NCBI GenBank assembly: GCA_000231825.2
Contig: JH720323.1
Coordinates: 585,825-649,824 of the forward strand
DNA length: 64,000 nt
Source: Tetrahymena elliotti 4EA
Lineage: Eukaryota; Ciliophora; Oligohymenophorea; Hymenostomatida; Tetrahymenidae
Reading direction: 5' to 3'
Both the position numbers and the translations under genes were made by a program. Positions 1 through 13,200 of the stretch are shown piece after piece; the stretch's first letter is position 1, and each line of letters opens with the position of its first letter. The notes beneath the pieces were generated by a model that saw nothing but the letters and a program-made list of their open reading frames with translations, ran no database searches and had not been told where the DNA came from.

Positions 1-3000
1 TATTTTTTTGTAAGTGCTAAAATAAAGAATCCTTCTAAAGCATAATTTTTTATGGAAATCTTAAAGCTTTTATTAATTTACTTAGCTAGTTTAAGATGAT
101 AGATCTGACCATTGCTAAAATATCTCAGTTTTTATTTTTTCTTCTCTGATCAATTACTTTAAAGTACAGATCTCATTATTTTCTCTATATTTTTATTTAA
201 ATATTCTTAATATAGATTTGCATTTCTTAAGAGAATTTAATAATGTAGTTTCCGCATTTAAAATTCTCTCTAAAAATACTATTTTCCAATGATAAAATAA
301 AAAGCTTTTTGTTTTCTTCTTTTCATTTTCTTCTATGCGTTTAATCATCTCTTAGTGCTCCTAAAGAGGATGAGGAATATTTTTTTATGATGTTTTGCCA
401 TTTTTTTATTGTTATCTTAAATCATCTGATGAAGATGAAAAAAATGAGTCTTTTTTTAGTAAAAGTTGAGTAGGATTCATTTATTAGAAATTCTTCTTCT
501 TAAGAGAAAGTTTTTTCAAAACTCTTATAATCTGTTTAATATGCTATTCAAGAGTAGTAATAGATTTGCAGTCTCCTTCTAGCAAGTTTTAATCATCAAT
601 AAAGCTTTAGTTTAAGTTTTAAGTATTTCTATTGCAACTTACTTGTTCAGTTCTTTAGATCTCTTCACTAATTTCAGGAATTTAAACCATATTCATTTTA
701 GAATCTGACTCTTGGGCATTTAGCTGTTTTTCATTTGAATACTCATAATTTTCTCTAATTTATTCTTAAACTTTTTCTTTGTTTTTTTAAAGAAATGAAG
801 ATTAATCTTCACCTTACTAATTTTAAGAAGTCCTATTTTTCAATTTATCTAATTTATCTAAAGCTATTTATCTCTTCATTTCAAGTAAATTTCTTGCACT
901 ACTTAAAAATTCTTCCTCACAATAAAAGTGTTTTTAAAATTATTTACTGTCATAAGAACAATCTTCTTCACAGAATTAGTCATCGTACTATTAATAGTCT
1001 AACTATTTTCTCACATTTTAAGTGTTATTATCATAATTATTATTTATTATTTAACTATCTAATATATTATCTTGATTATAAAGGAAATTCTCATCATAAA
1101 CTTATTCTGTCAAACTAAATTAATTTTAAAAAATGATAAAAATTAAAAATTAAAAATAAATAAATACTTTTGAGGCTAAAAATTAAAAATTCTTTTTTGA
1201 TAATTTTAATCTTATTTCTCTTCAAAATTTTAGTTTTATTAATCTTAGGGGCATAACCTATCTCTGAAAGATTAATTAGCTTGTACTATTTAAGATCTCA
1301 ACTCTAAAACATACTAAATGGAAATGTTTTTAGCAGTCATAGTTTATACAGGAGCATTACTCTTTTTTCTGTTACAGAAAGCCTTTAAGATTAAATAGGA
1401 TTTAGTGATTAAATGGGTATTATATATTTGTTAACTCAAATAAATTTATTTCTTCTCACTCTTTTTTCTCTAAGAATAATCAAATAAAGAATAAAGTGAA
1501 TTTTTTTTGAGAATATTTCTTCTATTCTATCTAATGGCTTGAATGAAAGGCTTGTAGTAAATATTTTTATTGCTGTTTTGCTTTATTGCATCAAATATTT
1601 TCTTCAGTCTTTTCTATTGGATTTCTTACTTTGTAATTTTTTCCAATTAATTTTTGTAAGATCTGATTTTACTGTAGTATTTAATTCTGTTAAAAGTTAG
1701 TGCAAGTCTGAATTCATTTTAAACTTTTTCAAAACTTTCTAATTGTTTAATTATTTATTTTTTGTATTGAGATTAGACCTTCCAGAGATAAACAAAGAAT
1801 ATCTTTTATGCCAACCTCATTTACATATCTTTAAGCACTTATAAAGTTTATTGTTCTTTTTCTAATTAAGCTACTGTTTTAGCATTCCTTCTATTGTTTC
1901 TATTTGATTCTATTTATTGAATATCTTGAGTGATTGTTTCAAAGGAATCAGTTAGATCTATGGCTTCCTTAATATTTGTAAATATATCCTTAATAGACAT
2001 CTTGTTTGTAATGAGAATTTTTTAAGATAAATTTAATTCAAAATTGTTAATTATTCCATTCTCTTCAAGCAAATCCTTTACTGTACTCAAATAATTTTAT
2101 GATTCATTTGAAAATTTAACTTTTTCTATCATAAACCTGTAGCTTTAAATCATTTTTTATTTTATGTAATTAATATCAAATTTTTTTATTTAATTCTCTA
2201 GAGCCTAAAATTAAACTGGGTTAAGAACAAAGATATTGTTCAAGCAAGTCACTTGCTACTATTCAAAATTGATAGAGGCTGATAAAGGACTTTAATTTAT
2301 TGATCTGTTGATTTACTAATGAGGGTTTTTAAGCTATTTGCTTTATCTGTTTGTGCTTATTTATGATTAATTATCCAAAGTTTTTTTAAATTAATCTGAT
2401 GATCTACTATGAGCTGCTCCTTTAATTAATCTCTTACTTTCAGTATTTGATTATTCATTATCATTGAGATCAGCAGTTTAAGACATTTAATTTGTATGGT
2501 TTTCTAAATTTTCTGAAGTAATACTTGAAGGATCTACTTGAGTAATTTAAAATTGTGAAACAGATTTTGAATGATTTTCATGTTAATATCTCATATTTTC
2601 TTTGGCTGTAGATTAGTTATCTAATCTAGATGATTTGTTTTCTTCTGCTTTATATATACTTGCTGCAGATTGAGAAAGCTTTAAAGCTCTGTTATCTGAT
2701 TGAATTACTTTTTGTTTATTTTTAATCAAGGGTGATTTCTATTTAAACCGAGAAGTGCTATCAGATTTTCTAATTGGTGATGGAGAAGTTACTATTTATC
2801 TACTACTCTGATCTTCCTTTTTTTTAACAGCTAATTATCTATAAAAATGAGCTATTTCATCTAATAATTTTTTTTGCTTTGAAGCTTTTACTTTTTCTTC
2901 AGAGAGTTGTCTTTACTTTTATTTCATATGAGCTATCTCACTATATGAAAGCTGACAGATGCCTAAACTTTCAGGTTAAGGAGGAGGAACATTTCTTTGT

Positions 3001-3716
3001 ATTTCATTGTCTTCTGTTTATTAATTTTGTTAAAATTATGAACCTTCATATGCTGACATTGCACTTGGCAAAGAAGCATAATTACTAATAGAATTCTCAG
3101 TGTTTTTCAAATAGTTAGTATTATCCATCATTTATTAAAGGTAATTATGTATCTTTTTATCTTAGATTGGGTTTTATCTCTGAGAACCTTTGTTGCTTTT
3201 TAATTGTTAACTGCTACTATTTTGCTATTATTAATATGACTATTACTCTAAAATGTATTATTAGTTTTATTATTATTGTATTTATTGTTGATATAAGGTA
3301 TCTTCATTATATTCCTAAGATTTTGAATAGAGCTCATTTGGATTTTAGTTGATTTCTTATTTAACTTATTCATTTCTATTTTAAAAATTATAAACAAAAT
3401 TATCTTATATTTCATCTCTCTAATTAATGTCATCCTTTATTATCATTTCTGGTGAATATACATTATTATATACCCTAGGTAAATCTTAATTCTTTTCTTG
3501 CTAAGAAATATTATTTTTATTACTACTACTATTTTTAAGAAATTATATAAAACCACCTTATTATAATTCAGTCATTCCAAAAGATGCTGTGAGATGGTTT
3601 ATATCTGAATTTGCTGTATCTTATAACTTTTGCATAGCACTTCTCTATTGAAATGAAGATGAATCAAATGAAACAGTCTTCTTAGGAAGAGATTGAGGAG
3701 ACTAAAATTTATTCAT
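1..3716 (-). CDS. large coiled-coil protein with possible Sfi1-like helical repeats (3' end outside window)
   Basis: Ciliate-code reading frame, open from an ATG at 3716 (N-terminus MNKFQSPQSLPKK) to the left edge, with TAA/TAG as Gln throughout. One 53-nt intron (1115-1167, GTATTT..TTTAG) keeps frame, giving about 1,220 residues without a stop, so the C-terminus is missing. The first ~450 residues are Ser/Asn/Gln-rich. From about residue 470 the protein is helical and basic, with aromatic/Trp-containing segments such as VYLWKVQSQYKK, FNRIKYYSKIR and FYHWKIVFLERIL spaced along it. These resemble the centrin-binding helices of Sfi1-type proteins, which sit at basal bodies. That assignment is inference from pattern only; an unrelated coiled-coil scaffold is the alternative. 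The gene is certain, the family is not. Confidence 0.75.
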
Positions 3717-4437
3717 AATTAGCTGCAGCAAACTTTAATTTATAAAAGAAGCCTAATATGTCTATCTTATGCTAAAATAAGTTACCACACTATCTTTATT
3801 TCAATATATTTAAATTAACTAAAAAGAAATAAAGTAATAAAATATTTTCTTGCTTTTAAAATATCTTTAAAATTTGAATTTTATTACTTTGATTGATATT
3901 AATTATTTTGTGTTAACTTTTAACTTTATAAATTAAGTAAATCTTCAATCAAAATTCAATCTTTTTAAATTATTTGATTGATATATTTTTTATTAAATTT
4001 TGACTGATTCAAAGATTTAAGAAAATCTTATTATTTTTATTTGAAAATATCCTTACCAATTACCATTTGATAATCAATTAATTAATCAAGATATAATGTC
4101 ATTCATTTCTTAATTTAAATTCAAACTGTTTCAACTACTAAAAAAATCCTTCACATAAATATTTTAAAATTTTCTAATTTAAAAAAGTTTTTTTAATTTT
4201 AAAAAATATTTTATTCCATTAAAAAAATAAACAAAATAAATAAAATGAATGAAGATCTCAATAAATAAAGATAGATTTAATAAATTTAAAAAAGGTGCAA
4301 TCTTATCAAATTTATCCAAAAGTAGCATTATTTCCTACTAATAAAAGCTTTTGCATAAATATATTGCATTAATTAATAAAAAAAAAGATTAAATTTTTAA
4401 TAGAATTTTGCTTGTTAATTTTTTGTTTGTTTTTTTA
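3717..4437. other. intergenic spacer
   Basis: Divergent spacer between the 5' ends of a minus-strand and a plus-strand gene, so it probably holds both promoters. It is almost pure A/T with short AATCAATT-like words. I see no coding frame, RNA gene or repeat I could name. Confidence 0.6.
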
Positions 4438-6535
4438 ATGGAAAAGCCTAACCAATAAGGAACATATGTTTCTATATTCTAGTAATTATAAAATCAAAAA
4501 GGCTAGACAACAGGAAACTCATCAATATTCAGTAGCTTAATGAAAATATAATCAAGTGATATTATATAAACTTCATCCTAAAAATCAAGCAAAAAAAATA
4601 AAAAACCCAGCTTATAGGAGTTAGGTAGAAATAAGATTATGATTTATCTCATTATATTTATTAGCTTTTTTAAAATAATATAGAGTAAAGCTCAACCACT
4701 CCTAAAAAGATTCAAATTAGTAAAGATTAAGATCCTTAAGCAGGACCTGAAATTACTTAGGAATTAAGTAATGAAAAGTTAATTTGTAAATAGGAGATTA
4801 AAAATAAAATAGAAATAGTTGATCATGCTAAACCTCGTAAATAAACATCTACTAGAGTTTTTTAAAATTTGTTGCAATGGCTATTTACAAAGCAAGGAAT
4901 AAACCCATTGTGGATTATGATAGAAGTATTTATTAATCATGCATGAGTTAAATTTTATTTTATTTTAAAAATAACGAAAGGATAGACATTTAATTTAGAA
5001 TTTTGTTTTTATAACACTGAGTGTACCTCCTGATTTTGAAAAGCGTTTGTTGGCAAAATAGGATTTCCCTTTTTTAGGATAGTATTATGATTAAAAAAAT
5101 ATTGCAGTTTTCAAGGAGAGAACAGTTTAAAATGAAGACAATTATTGGCATTAGTTATTTTAAACTAAGTTAACAGAAGATGTTTCTCTTCCTCTCTTTA
5201 ACAAGAATACTGTTTCTCCTTAACAATAAATTAGCTAAGAATAATATTAAGCAATGACTTATGAACAAAAATTGTATTATAAATATTCCTAATTTTGTCA
5301 TTCAAAGTAGACCCTTAAAAATAATTTATATCCTACTGAGAGTGATGATTTTCCTAATTTTGTAAGCTCAGCAGAAAGCACTATTCAATTTAACAGTGTT
5401 AAATTTGAAAATAAAATTCTTGGTTTAGATTGTGAAATGGTATTTAAGAATTATTAATGTCAAATTAATATTAATTCATATGCATATTAATAATAAAGGT
5501 GTCAACAGAATATGGATTGGAGCTTGCAAGATTAAGTTTAGTCAATTTCGATGGTGAAGTTTTAATAGACTAGCTTGTTAAAACTCCTAATAGAATTATA
5601 AATTATAACACTTAGTATAGTGGAATTACAGAAGAGATGTTAAGAGATGTAAATGTAGATTTGTAATAAGCACAAAAGCTTCTTTTCTAATATGTTTGCT
5701 AAGATACAATTCTCATAGGACATTCTTTAGAAAATGATTTAATAGCTATGCAAGTACTTACTTAAATACAAAGTTTTAAAGACAAAAATTCAATTCAAAT
5801 TATTTTTTAAAGGTTATTCACAATAAAGTTATAGACACAAGTATATTATTTTTGACAAAAACAGAAAGAAAGCTAAAATTAAGGGACTTGGCATAGAAAT
5901 TTTTGAATTGTAAAATATAGTAAGGTTCTCACTGCCCTTCAGAAGATGCAAAAAGTGCATTAAGTTTAGCAAAGTTGAGAATAGAAATTTTAGAAAAATT
6001 TGATAATTCTAAAATAATAAGTGGAAACAATTAAATATCTCTAGATTTACTTGATCAAATAATAAAAACAAATAACACTATTTTAGTTGTAGATGAAACT
6101 GATCAATTAATGAGATTACTTTAATATGGAATACACTATGATGAATTAAAATAAAATTCTAATGAATAGAGTAGATTAAATAATTTTAATTTTTTGTGTT
6201 TTATTAAAATTATTTTTAAAAATAGGACTAGATAAAATTGTTAAGTGGGTAAAGAAGAAAAAGAAAGAAAATTGCATCCTCCCTAGAATTATAATGACCT
6301 AGCTAATTAAAGAGAAAAAATAAATGAGCTATAAAGACTTAGATAGTAAATTTAAAGAAATAGTTGAAAATTCTCCTTAAAATTCAGGTAAAATATTAAT
6401 TTTTACAATAGGAAATATATTAATATCATAATTATAAAAAAAGTATTTGCTTTCAATTTTGAAATCGAAGATGATAAATCACAGAATAACAGCCTTAATT
6501 AATCTAATCCATTTTGTATTTTTGTATCTATATGA
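4438..6535 (+). CDS. Rex1/REXO-type DEDDh 3'-5' RNA exonuclease
   Basis: Seven exons fit exactly: 4438-4624, 4684-4925, 4999-5439, 5499-5753, 5813-6170, 6226-6387 and 6444-6535. They total 1,737 nt, or 578 residues ending in TGA. The exonuclease core lies near residues 285-460. Motif I is GLDCEM (the Asp/Glu metal ligands), followed by STEYGLELARLSLV. Motif II is IGHSLENDLIAM (Asp) and motif III is SHCPSEDAKSAL (His and Asp). All five DEDDh residues are visible. LGLDCEM..GLELARLSLV is characteristic of the Rex1/REXO1/ISG20/Pan2 group. Rex1-type enzymes trim 3' ends of 5S rRNA, tRNA and other small RNAs in the nucleus; this role is family knowledge. The N-terminal ~280 residues are Gln/Lys-rich linker. 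Human-type REXO1 is longer, yeast Rex1 is similar in size. Confidence 0.88.
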
Positions 6536-7226
6536 AAAATTTATTCCTTCAAAAAGATTAAAAATAACAAAAAATCTTAACTCTCCTTATAAAATAATCA
6601 AATATTTCATTTGTTTGTAAATAAAATTCAATTCGATTACTTATTTGTGTTATGAATATTTTAATAAAAACTTTGAAACTATTGAAAAAGTGTTAGCTGA
6701 CTTTTGATTTGTACTTAGAAGTTGACAAAACATATTATTGTAGCCTTAATCTAATTCATTTTATCATTAATAAATTATTTTTTTTAATCATTAAAAAATA
6801 AACAATAAATTCTAATATAAGATAATCCATTATTAATACATTTATTAAATATCTTTATTCAATTTAAAGTATTTATTTGTTTCAACAAAATATTTTAAGA
6901 TCAAATAAAACTCTCAAGAATTTTAGAAATTTTTCTTTTTTGATTTTAATTTTTTAGTTAAAATTTAAAATTAGATACAAATTTTGATATAATTTTTGTT
7001 TTGTTTGGTTTTTATCAAAAAGAATTTTATTTATGATAAATATGCAAAAATATTAATTATCTAATTATATTTTAAATAATGTTTGGCGTTTTAAAAAAAA
7101 TTTAAATCTTTCTTAGATTACTCTTTGCATATTATTTATATTTAAAAAAGTTTTAATATTTACAATTAAACACAATCTATTTATAATCTGTATAGACTAT
7201 TACTTTATCATCCATCATCTTGAAAT
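6536..7226. other. intergenic spacer
   Basis: A/T-only spacer between the end of the Rex1-like gene and the start of the EMAP gene, both on the plus strand. No coding signal, structured RNA or named repeat seen; it presumably carries a 3' UTR and a promoter. Confidence 0.6.
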
Positions 7227-10200
7227 ATGGGTAATTTTCTAGATTAACTGAAGTATACTCCTTAGGCAAATCCTTTGCTAAAAAGTTCTTTGTCAAAGCT
7301 TAGGGAATACCATGGTTCCTTTAAATCAGTTTGTGATACATTCTCTATTGATTTGACTGAATATGAATAAATTTTTGGTTCAAACGAATAGATATTTAAG
7401 ATATGGGATACCGATAATAATGGTTTAATTGATGCGCTGGAGTTATTTTCTGGACTTATATTATTCTCTGATGCATCCTTTGATGAAAAAGTTAGGTTCT
7501 TGTTTGATATTTTTGATTTTAATGAATTAAATGTTCTTACAATTATTGATCTGGAATTTATGCTTATATCTTGTGCTAATGCAACGCTTAAGGTAAAAAA
7601 ATATTTAAATAGCAAAAAATTAAAATGAAATCAAATTATTTTAAATCCCTTTTGAATATATTTTGCTAATGAATCATTCGATATTTGTTTATATGTAATT
7701 TTTATTTAAATAATAGATAGTTAAATAGAACTTAGAAATCAAAGAAGATGAAATAAATGAATTTTTAAATAACTACTTTAGTGATGATTCTAAAATAGAT
7801 ACAACTTAGTTGATTAAATGGTGTAGTAAAGTTCCAGAAATCACGACGTTTTTAACAACTATTGAATAAAAATCACCTGAAACAAAAAATCCTAATTAAA
7901 ATTTGATTAAGACAATCAGCACAGAGCATGAACCTAACTACATAAAAAAATAAACATATTTTTATAATAAAAGTCTTGGTGAAATCATAAATAACTCCTC
8001 TTATTAAAAGAAAATTGAATGGATTGCTGAGAAATCTAAAAAGATTTTCAACTTGAATCCCTCAGATTAAAACTATAACACTAAAGATGTAAGCACTAAA
8101 ATAAATTGGGTTTATGGATTTTGTAGTGAAGGTGTCAAAAAGCCGTAATTTATAAAAAAAATAAATTTATAACTGTTAAATTGAGAATAATTTTTTATTA
8201 AATCAGTTTAGAATATCTTAAAACTCCTGGAGAAAAGGCTGCTAGTGAAAAAATTTTATATTTTACAGCCTGTATAGTTGTTATATATTTTCCTAAATTA
8301 TATGAGCAAAAACACTATTTAGAGCATGATGCAGAGATTTTATCTTTGACTGTAGCTAAAAATGCTTCACTTGTTGCCACTGGAGAACTAGCTCCTAAAC
8401 CTGCTATTCATATTTGGGATTCTAATACACTTTAAAATTTAGGAGTGATTAAGGGAATCCACTAGCAAGGTAAAATTTTATTTTAAAACTAATTTGTTTT
8501 TATTATTTTGATTTATTTTTTAGGAGTACATTTAATGAAGTTTTTCAAAGATGATGAATATTTAGCTACTTGTGGTATTAGGGATAACTCACCAATTTTA
8601 ATTTACAACGTCAAAGACTCTACTCTTGTATTATCTACTTTTATGACAGAATTAGCTGTAGAGCTTATTTCGATTGATAATCACTCTGATGAGCTTATCA
8701 AAAAGACAGATTAAAATGGCCAATTAGATATGGATTATTTTAATTATGATAACACTTTTATAGTATGCTCTGCCAAATAATTAATATTATTTCATTATTT
8801 TGATGGTCATTTCATAACATATGATATAAATTTTAGTTATTTTGATATAGAAGAAGATTTAACTTGTGCTACTAGTGTTCGTATACCTTATTCTAAATAC
8901 AGCAAAGTTGAAGATAAAAAATAGTAAATTTTATTTTAGTGATTTTACATTCAATTCAAATAATTTATTTCATTAAACAATTTTTAAATAATTTATCATC
9001 TAAAATTAGAGAAAATTTGATTTTAATTATTACTGGTCATTAAAATGGAAGAATAAACATATGGAAAAACTTTGAAAACTAAAATGTATAAATTAAGAAA
9101 TATGACGATGAAATTATTAGCATGGTTAACTTTGTTTTTGGAATATTGGTAGCTACTTACAATAAAGTTTATTTGTGGGATATTGGTATGCAAAACCAAT
9201 TAAAAGAAATCAGCTTTGAATAAAATGAATTAGGTTTCAACTTAATAAGTTATGATATTGTGTAAATTAAAGCTTTTAATACTAAAGTTTTGGCTGCAAC
9301 AAAAGTATAATTTATTTATGTTTTACATTTTATTATAATATTTGTTAATAAAAAATATTAGGAAGGAGATGTTATCTAGTTTGAATTCTTAACCAAAAAG
9401 CAGCTTTAATAAAATAAGAAATTATTAGCCGAAGATAAAATGAAGAAAAAGAAACACAATTCATCAAGTGATGAAGAAGGAGATAACTAAGATGAAGAAG
9501 AAGATGAAGAGCACTCTTCAGAGGAGGAATAACTAAAAGAGATTGAGATATATAAAGAAACATTTTAGAGAAATAACTACATATCTAAGATTAAAGGAAA
9601 TTTAAATGCTTTGGCTCTTCTATAAAAGGCAGATAATGATGAAAAAATACTGTATGCTGGTGGAGATGCTGGTATAGTTTATGCTTTTTCATTAGAAACT
9701 CATGAAATAATAGATATGTGGCAGTATGATGGTGAAATATGTAAAATTAAATTTTGAATTATTAGACTAATCTCGATTATAATTGTAATTAAATAAATAA
9801 TTTAAAGCTTCTCTTGATTACCTTTACTCTGAAAAACATGGAAATATATTTGCTATTGGTTTTAGAGATGGGAGAATAAATATCAAGTATCAAAATAAAA
9901 TGAAACAAGAGCTATACACTCCAGAAAAATATTAAAGCTTTGATTATAAAAATTAAATAAATGATATTAGATTTTCTGGCGATGGTAACACACTTATTGC
10001 AGCCTGCAAAAACAACTCTTTGTCAATATTTTCATTTAGTGTGACAACATAAAATTTTTAAGATAAAAAAGAAATTATCACATCATTCTTTGCTCAAGAT
10101 AAAAAAGATATTTTTTTAGGAAACGAAGAACCTATATCAGTTGAATTCTCAGATGATAACAAAAGTTTCTTAGTAAGCACTGCATAAAATTTGTATAAAT

Positions 10201-13200
10201 TTGAGCTTCCTGATTTAAAAAAGAAAAATTTAATCTCAGAATCTGATGAATAAATCAATTGCACAATATGGAACACAAGGTATTCGATATTTTTTTATTT
10301 CACTTCATAATAAGGATAAATAATAAAATATAAGATATTGGTAAGAGAGAGATGAAAATCAAGTAGAAGATTATTATCTTCCAGTTATTATTGGTGGTGA
10401 CATTAAAGTAATTTTATTTTCATTATAATACATTCAATTAATTACTTTATTTAATAGATATTTTTAGCTGCTGGTATAAACGGTTATATTCATTTTTGGA
10501 AAGATAAGTATCAGCTTGAATAAAATTGTGGTGGATTTTTAAGAGGCCACTCTTCTAGAGTATCTCGTTTATGCATGGCAAAGACATAAGACTTTTTCTT
10601 CTCTTTAGGTTCAACTGACAATACATTAATAGAGTGGAAAATAGACTTTAGTTAGGAATTTGAATAAAAAAATGTGCTTGGAAATATGGATAATATGAAA
10701 ATATAGCTTTTTGACACAAATATTTAGCAATTAAATGGTTTATTAGATGAAAATTTAGTCAGAGAAATTATTTATAGTTATACTGCAGATTCTAAATACT
10801 TAGAATAAGATAAAGATTCTTTCATATTAGTAAAAGGTATTAGTAATAAGACAATCTCACAAATATACTAGGTAATATACAAATTTTCTTTAAGTCTTCA
10901 TTAAATATATTAAATATGAATAATAATTAATTCATTAAAAATTTTAGGAATACATCCCAAAATTAGAAGCATCTTCTTATCTTATGAAGAGACCTCCCTC
11001 AATAAGTATTAGTTTAGAATATTTGTTTGGATTTTAAGCTTACGATAAAAGAAGAACTCTTTGTTACGTTCATATATATTACATGGGTCTTCCTTAAAAT
11101 AAAAAGAAGAAAGATAAAATGGGTAAAAAGAATAAAAATGATTAAGCTAACCAAAATAAGAGTATTCTCATCCCAGTCTAATATTAAAAAGAAATGTTAT
11201 TTTCTAAAAGATAGTTACTGCCATATGATGAGGTATTCACTATTTGTTATTAATAAAATTTAATGAGAGATATTTTAATTTCTTTAAATTGTTAAGGTAC
11301 ATGAAAACTGTTAAAGACATTTTGTCTATTTTTGTGGAAGAATTGGTGTTGTATTCAATCCGCTTACTAATTAGTAAAAATTCTATGAAGGTCACTAAAA
11401 TAAGATATCTTGTATTGCTATACATCCTCTCAAGTTTTTTGTTGCAACAGGCGAGAGTGCATAAAATCCTAAAATTCATATATGGAATGTATTTAACCCA
11501 GAGCCTTTTAAGATCCTGAAAACATATCACAAAAATGGTATTATACACATGACATTTTCCAGAGATCGTGATTCCAGTTTACTTATTTCAGTTGGTGTTG
11601 ATGTTTAGTTTTCTATATAGGTCATGAATTGGAAAACAGAAGAAATTGTTGGAATAAGAAACACTGGCTCTTAATAAATATTCGACATTATTTTCAATCC
11701 ATATAACAAGTAAACATTTAAATGAAATTGATTTGTTAGCTTAAAAAATAATTAAAAGATATGAGTTTGCCTCATGTGGATACAAAAATATAACTTTATG
11801 GGAAATGAGTGGAAGAAATCTTTTGAGAAAGAAGGTTGTAAATGTTCAAGAAGAGACGACTTCTACTTCAATCTGTATCACATGTCTTTCTTATATTAGC
11901 TACAGCTTAGGAGATTAAATAGAATCTGATATAATTGCAGGAAACAATGTTGGAGATTTAATTTTAGTTGCTTGTGGTAATATTTATCTTTAAATTACTT
12001 AAAATAAAATTCATTTTTAAATATCAAGGAAAGTATATTGTGGCAAAAGAGAGAGCCCATTCTAAAATGATAAATTGTCTCAAAATTACAGAGTTGTTCT
12101 AAGATAAGGTCTTGATAATTACATGTGGTGAAGATGAAATTGTGAAAATTTGGGACACTAAATTTAATTTAATCAAAGATATACCAATTAGACATACAGG
12201 ACATTTTAATGATATACCTTAGACAAGAAATTTATCAGCCTAGAGTTTAGATATTTTCTGTTGTAAATATCCCAAGAAGGCAGATAATGAGAGTGCTCTT
12301 GGAGATAGAGATAGTGATGTAGTTTATCCTATTATTTTGATAGGTACAAGAAATGGAGATATACTTGAAGCTTCATTCACTCTTGAGTAAATTGAATGAA
12401 TTAAAATAACATTTTCTAAATTTTATATATAAAAGATATTAAGGCACTAAGAAATAAGTCAATGTATAGAACAAGATGAGTTATGGAGAATAAAGTGCAA
12501 GCAGCAGTGAGTCTAGCAGTGCCTCCAGTGATGAAGATGATGATATTAAAAATAGTAATTCAAGAAAAGGTGATCACTATGGTCAGACTGAAAGTTTTAA
12601 ATTTAGTTATGAAATATGTATGAGAAATAGTTCTTCTTAAAGATTTACAAGTAAACAGAATACTAAAAAGCTTTTCTTCTCTCTCCATCCATTTGAAAAT
12701 TTAATGGCTACTGTTGGAGAAGATTAACAGTTAACCTTAATAAATTTTGAATAAAATAAACTTATGATTTCTAAGAATTTAGAAGAAGGAATACCTACTA
12801 CAGTTAGATTCTCGCCCAACGGAAATCTTTTTGTTATTGGTTTTAACAATGGTATCCTAAAGCTTTACTTTATAGAGACAGGATCAAGTAAATCTTCAAA
12901 AGAACATAGACCAATTCCTACAATTACAGAATTTTAAGAGATTCGTGACTAAAAGACAGCTGTGTTGAATATTAAATTTTCTATCAAGGAATACCTAGAA
13001 GCAAGAGAAGACAAAGAGCTACTGAATGGCAGAGATGATATTTTTGCTGTTTCTTATGAATCATAATCCTAGTCTTCAGATAGTTAAATGGTAGATAAAG
13101 AGCAGTCATTTATTGGAATCTACAGACCTCAGTAAATTAATTACATAATTGAAGAAAAAATTTTATGATTTTATTAAATAAAAAATAGATTAAACCAATA

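Noticed and set aside
795..1118. Plus-strand 107-residue frame
   Set aside because: Antisense of the large minus-strand coiled-coil gene, which is open through the whole region with one intron.
6388..6705. Longer C-terminal open frame for the Rex1-like gene reading to about 6705
   Set aside because: A 56-nt intron at 6388-6443 gives a codon-like ending (FEIEDDKSQNN) with a TGA at 6535 and a total length divisible by three; the longer frame looks like A/T noise.
7262..7615. Minus-strand frame of 117 residues
   Set aside because: Antisense of the EF-hand exon of the EMAP gene; the plus strand has the canonical DTDNNGLID loop and correct splice sites.
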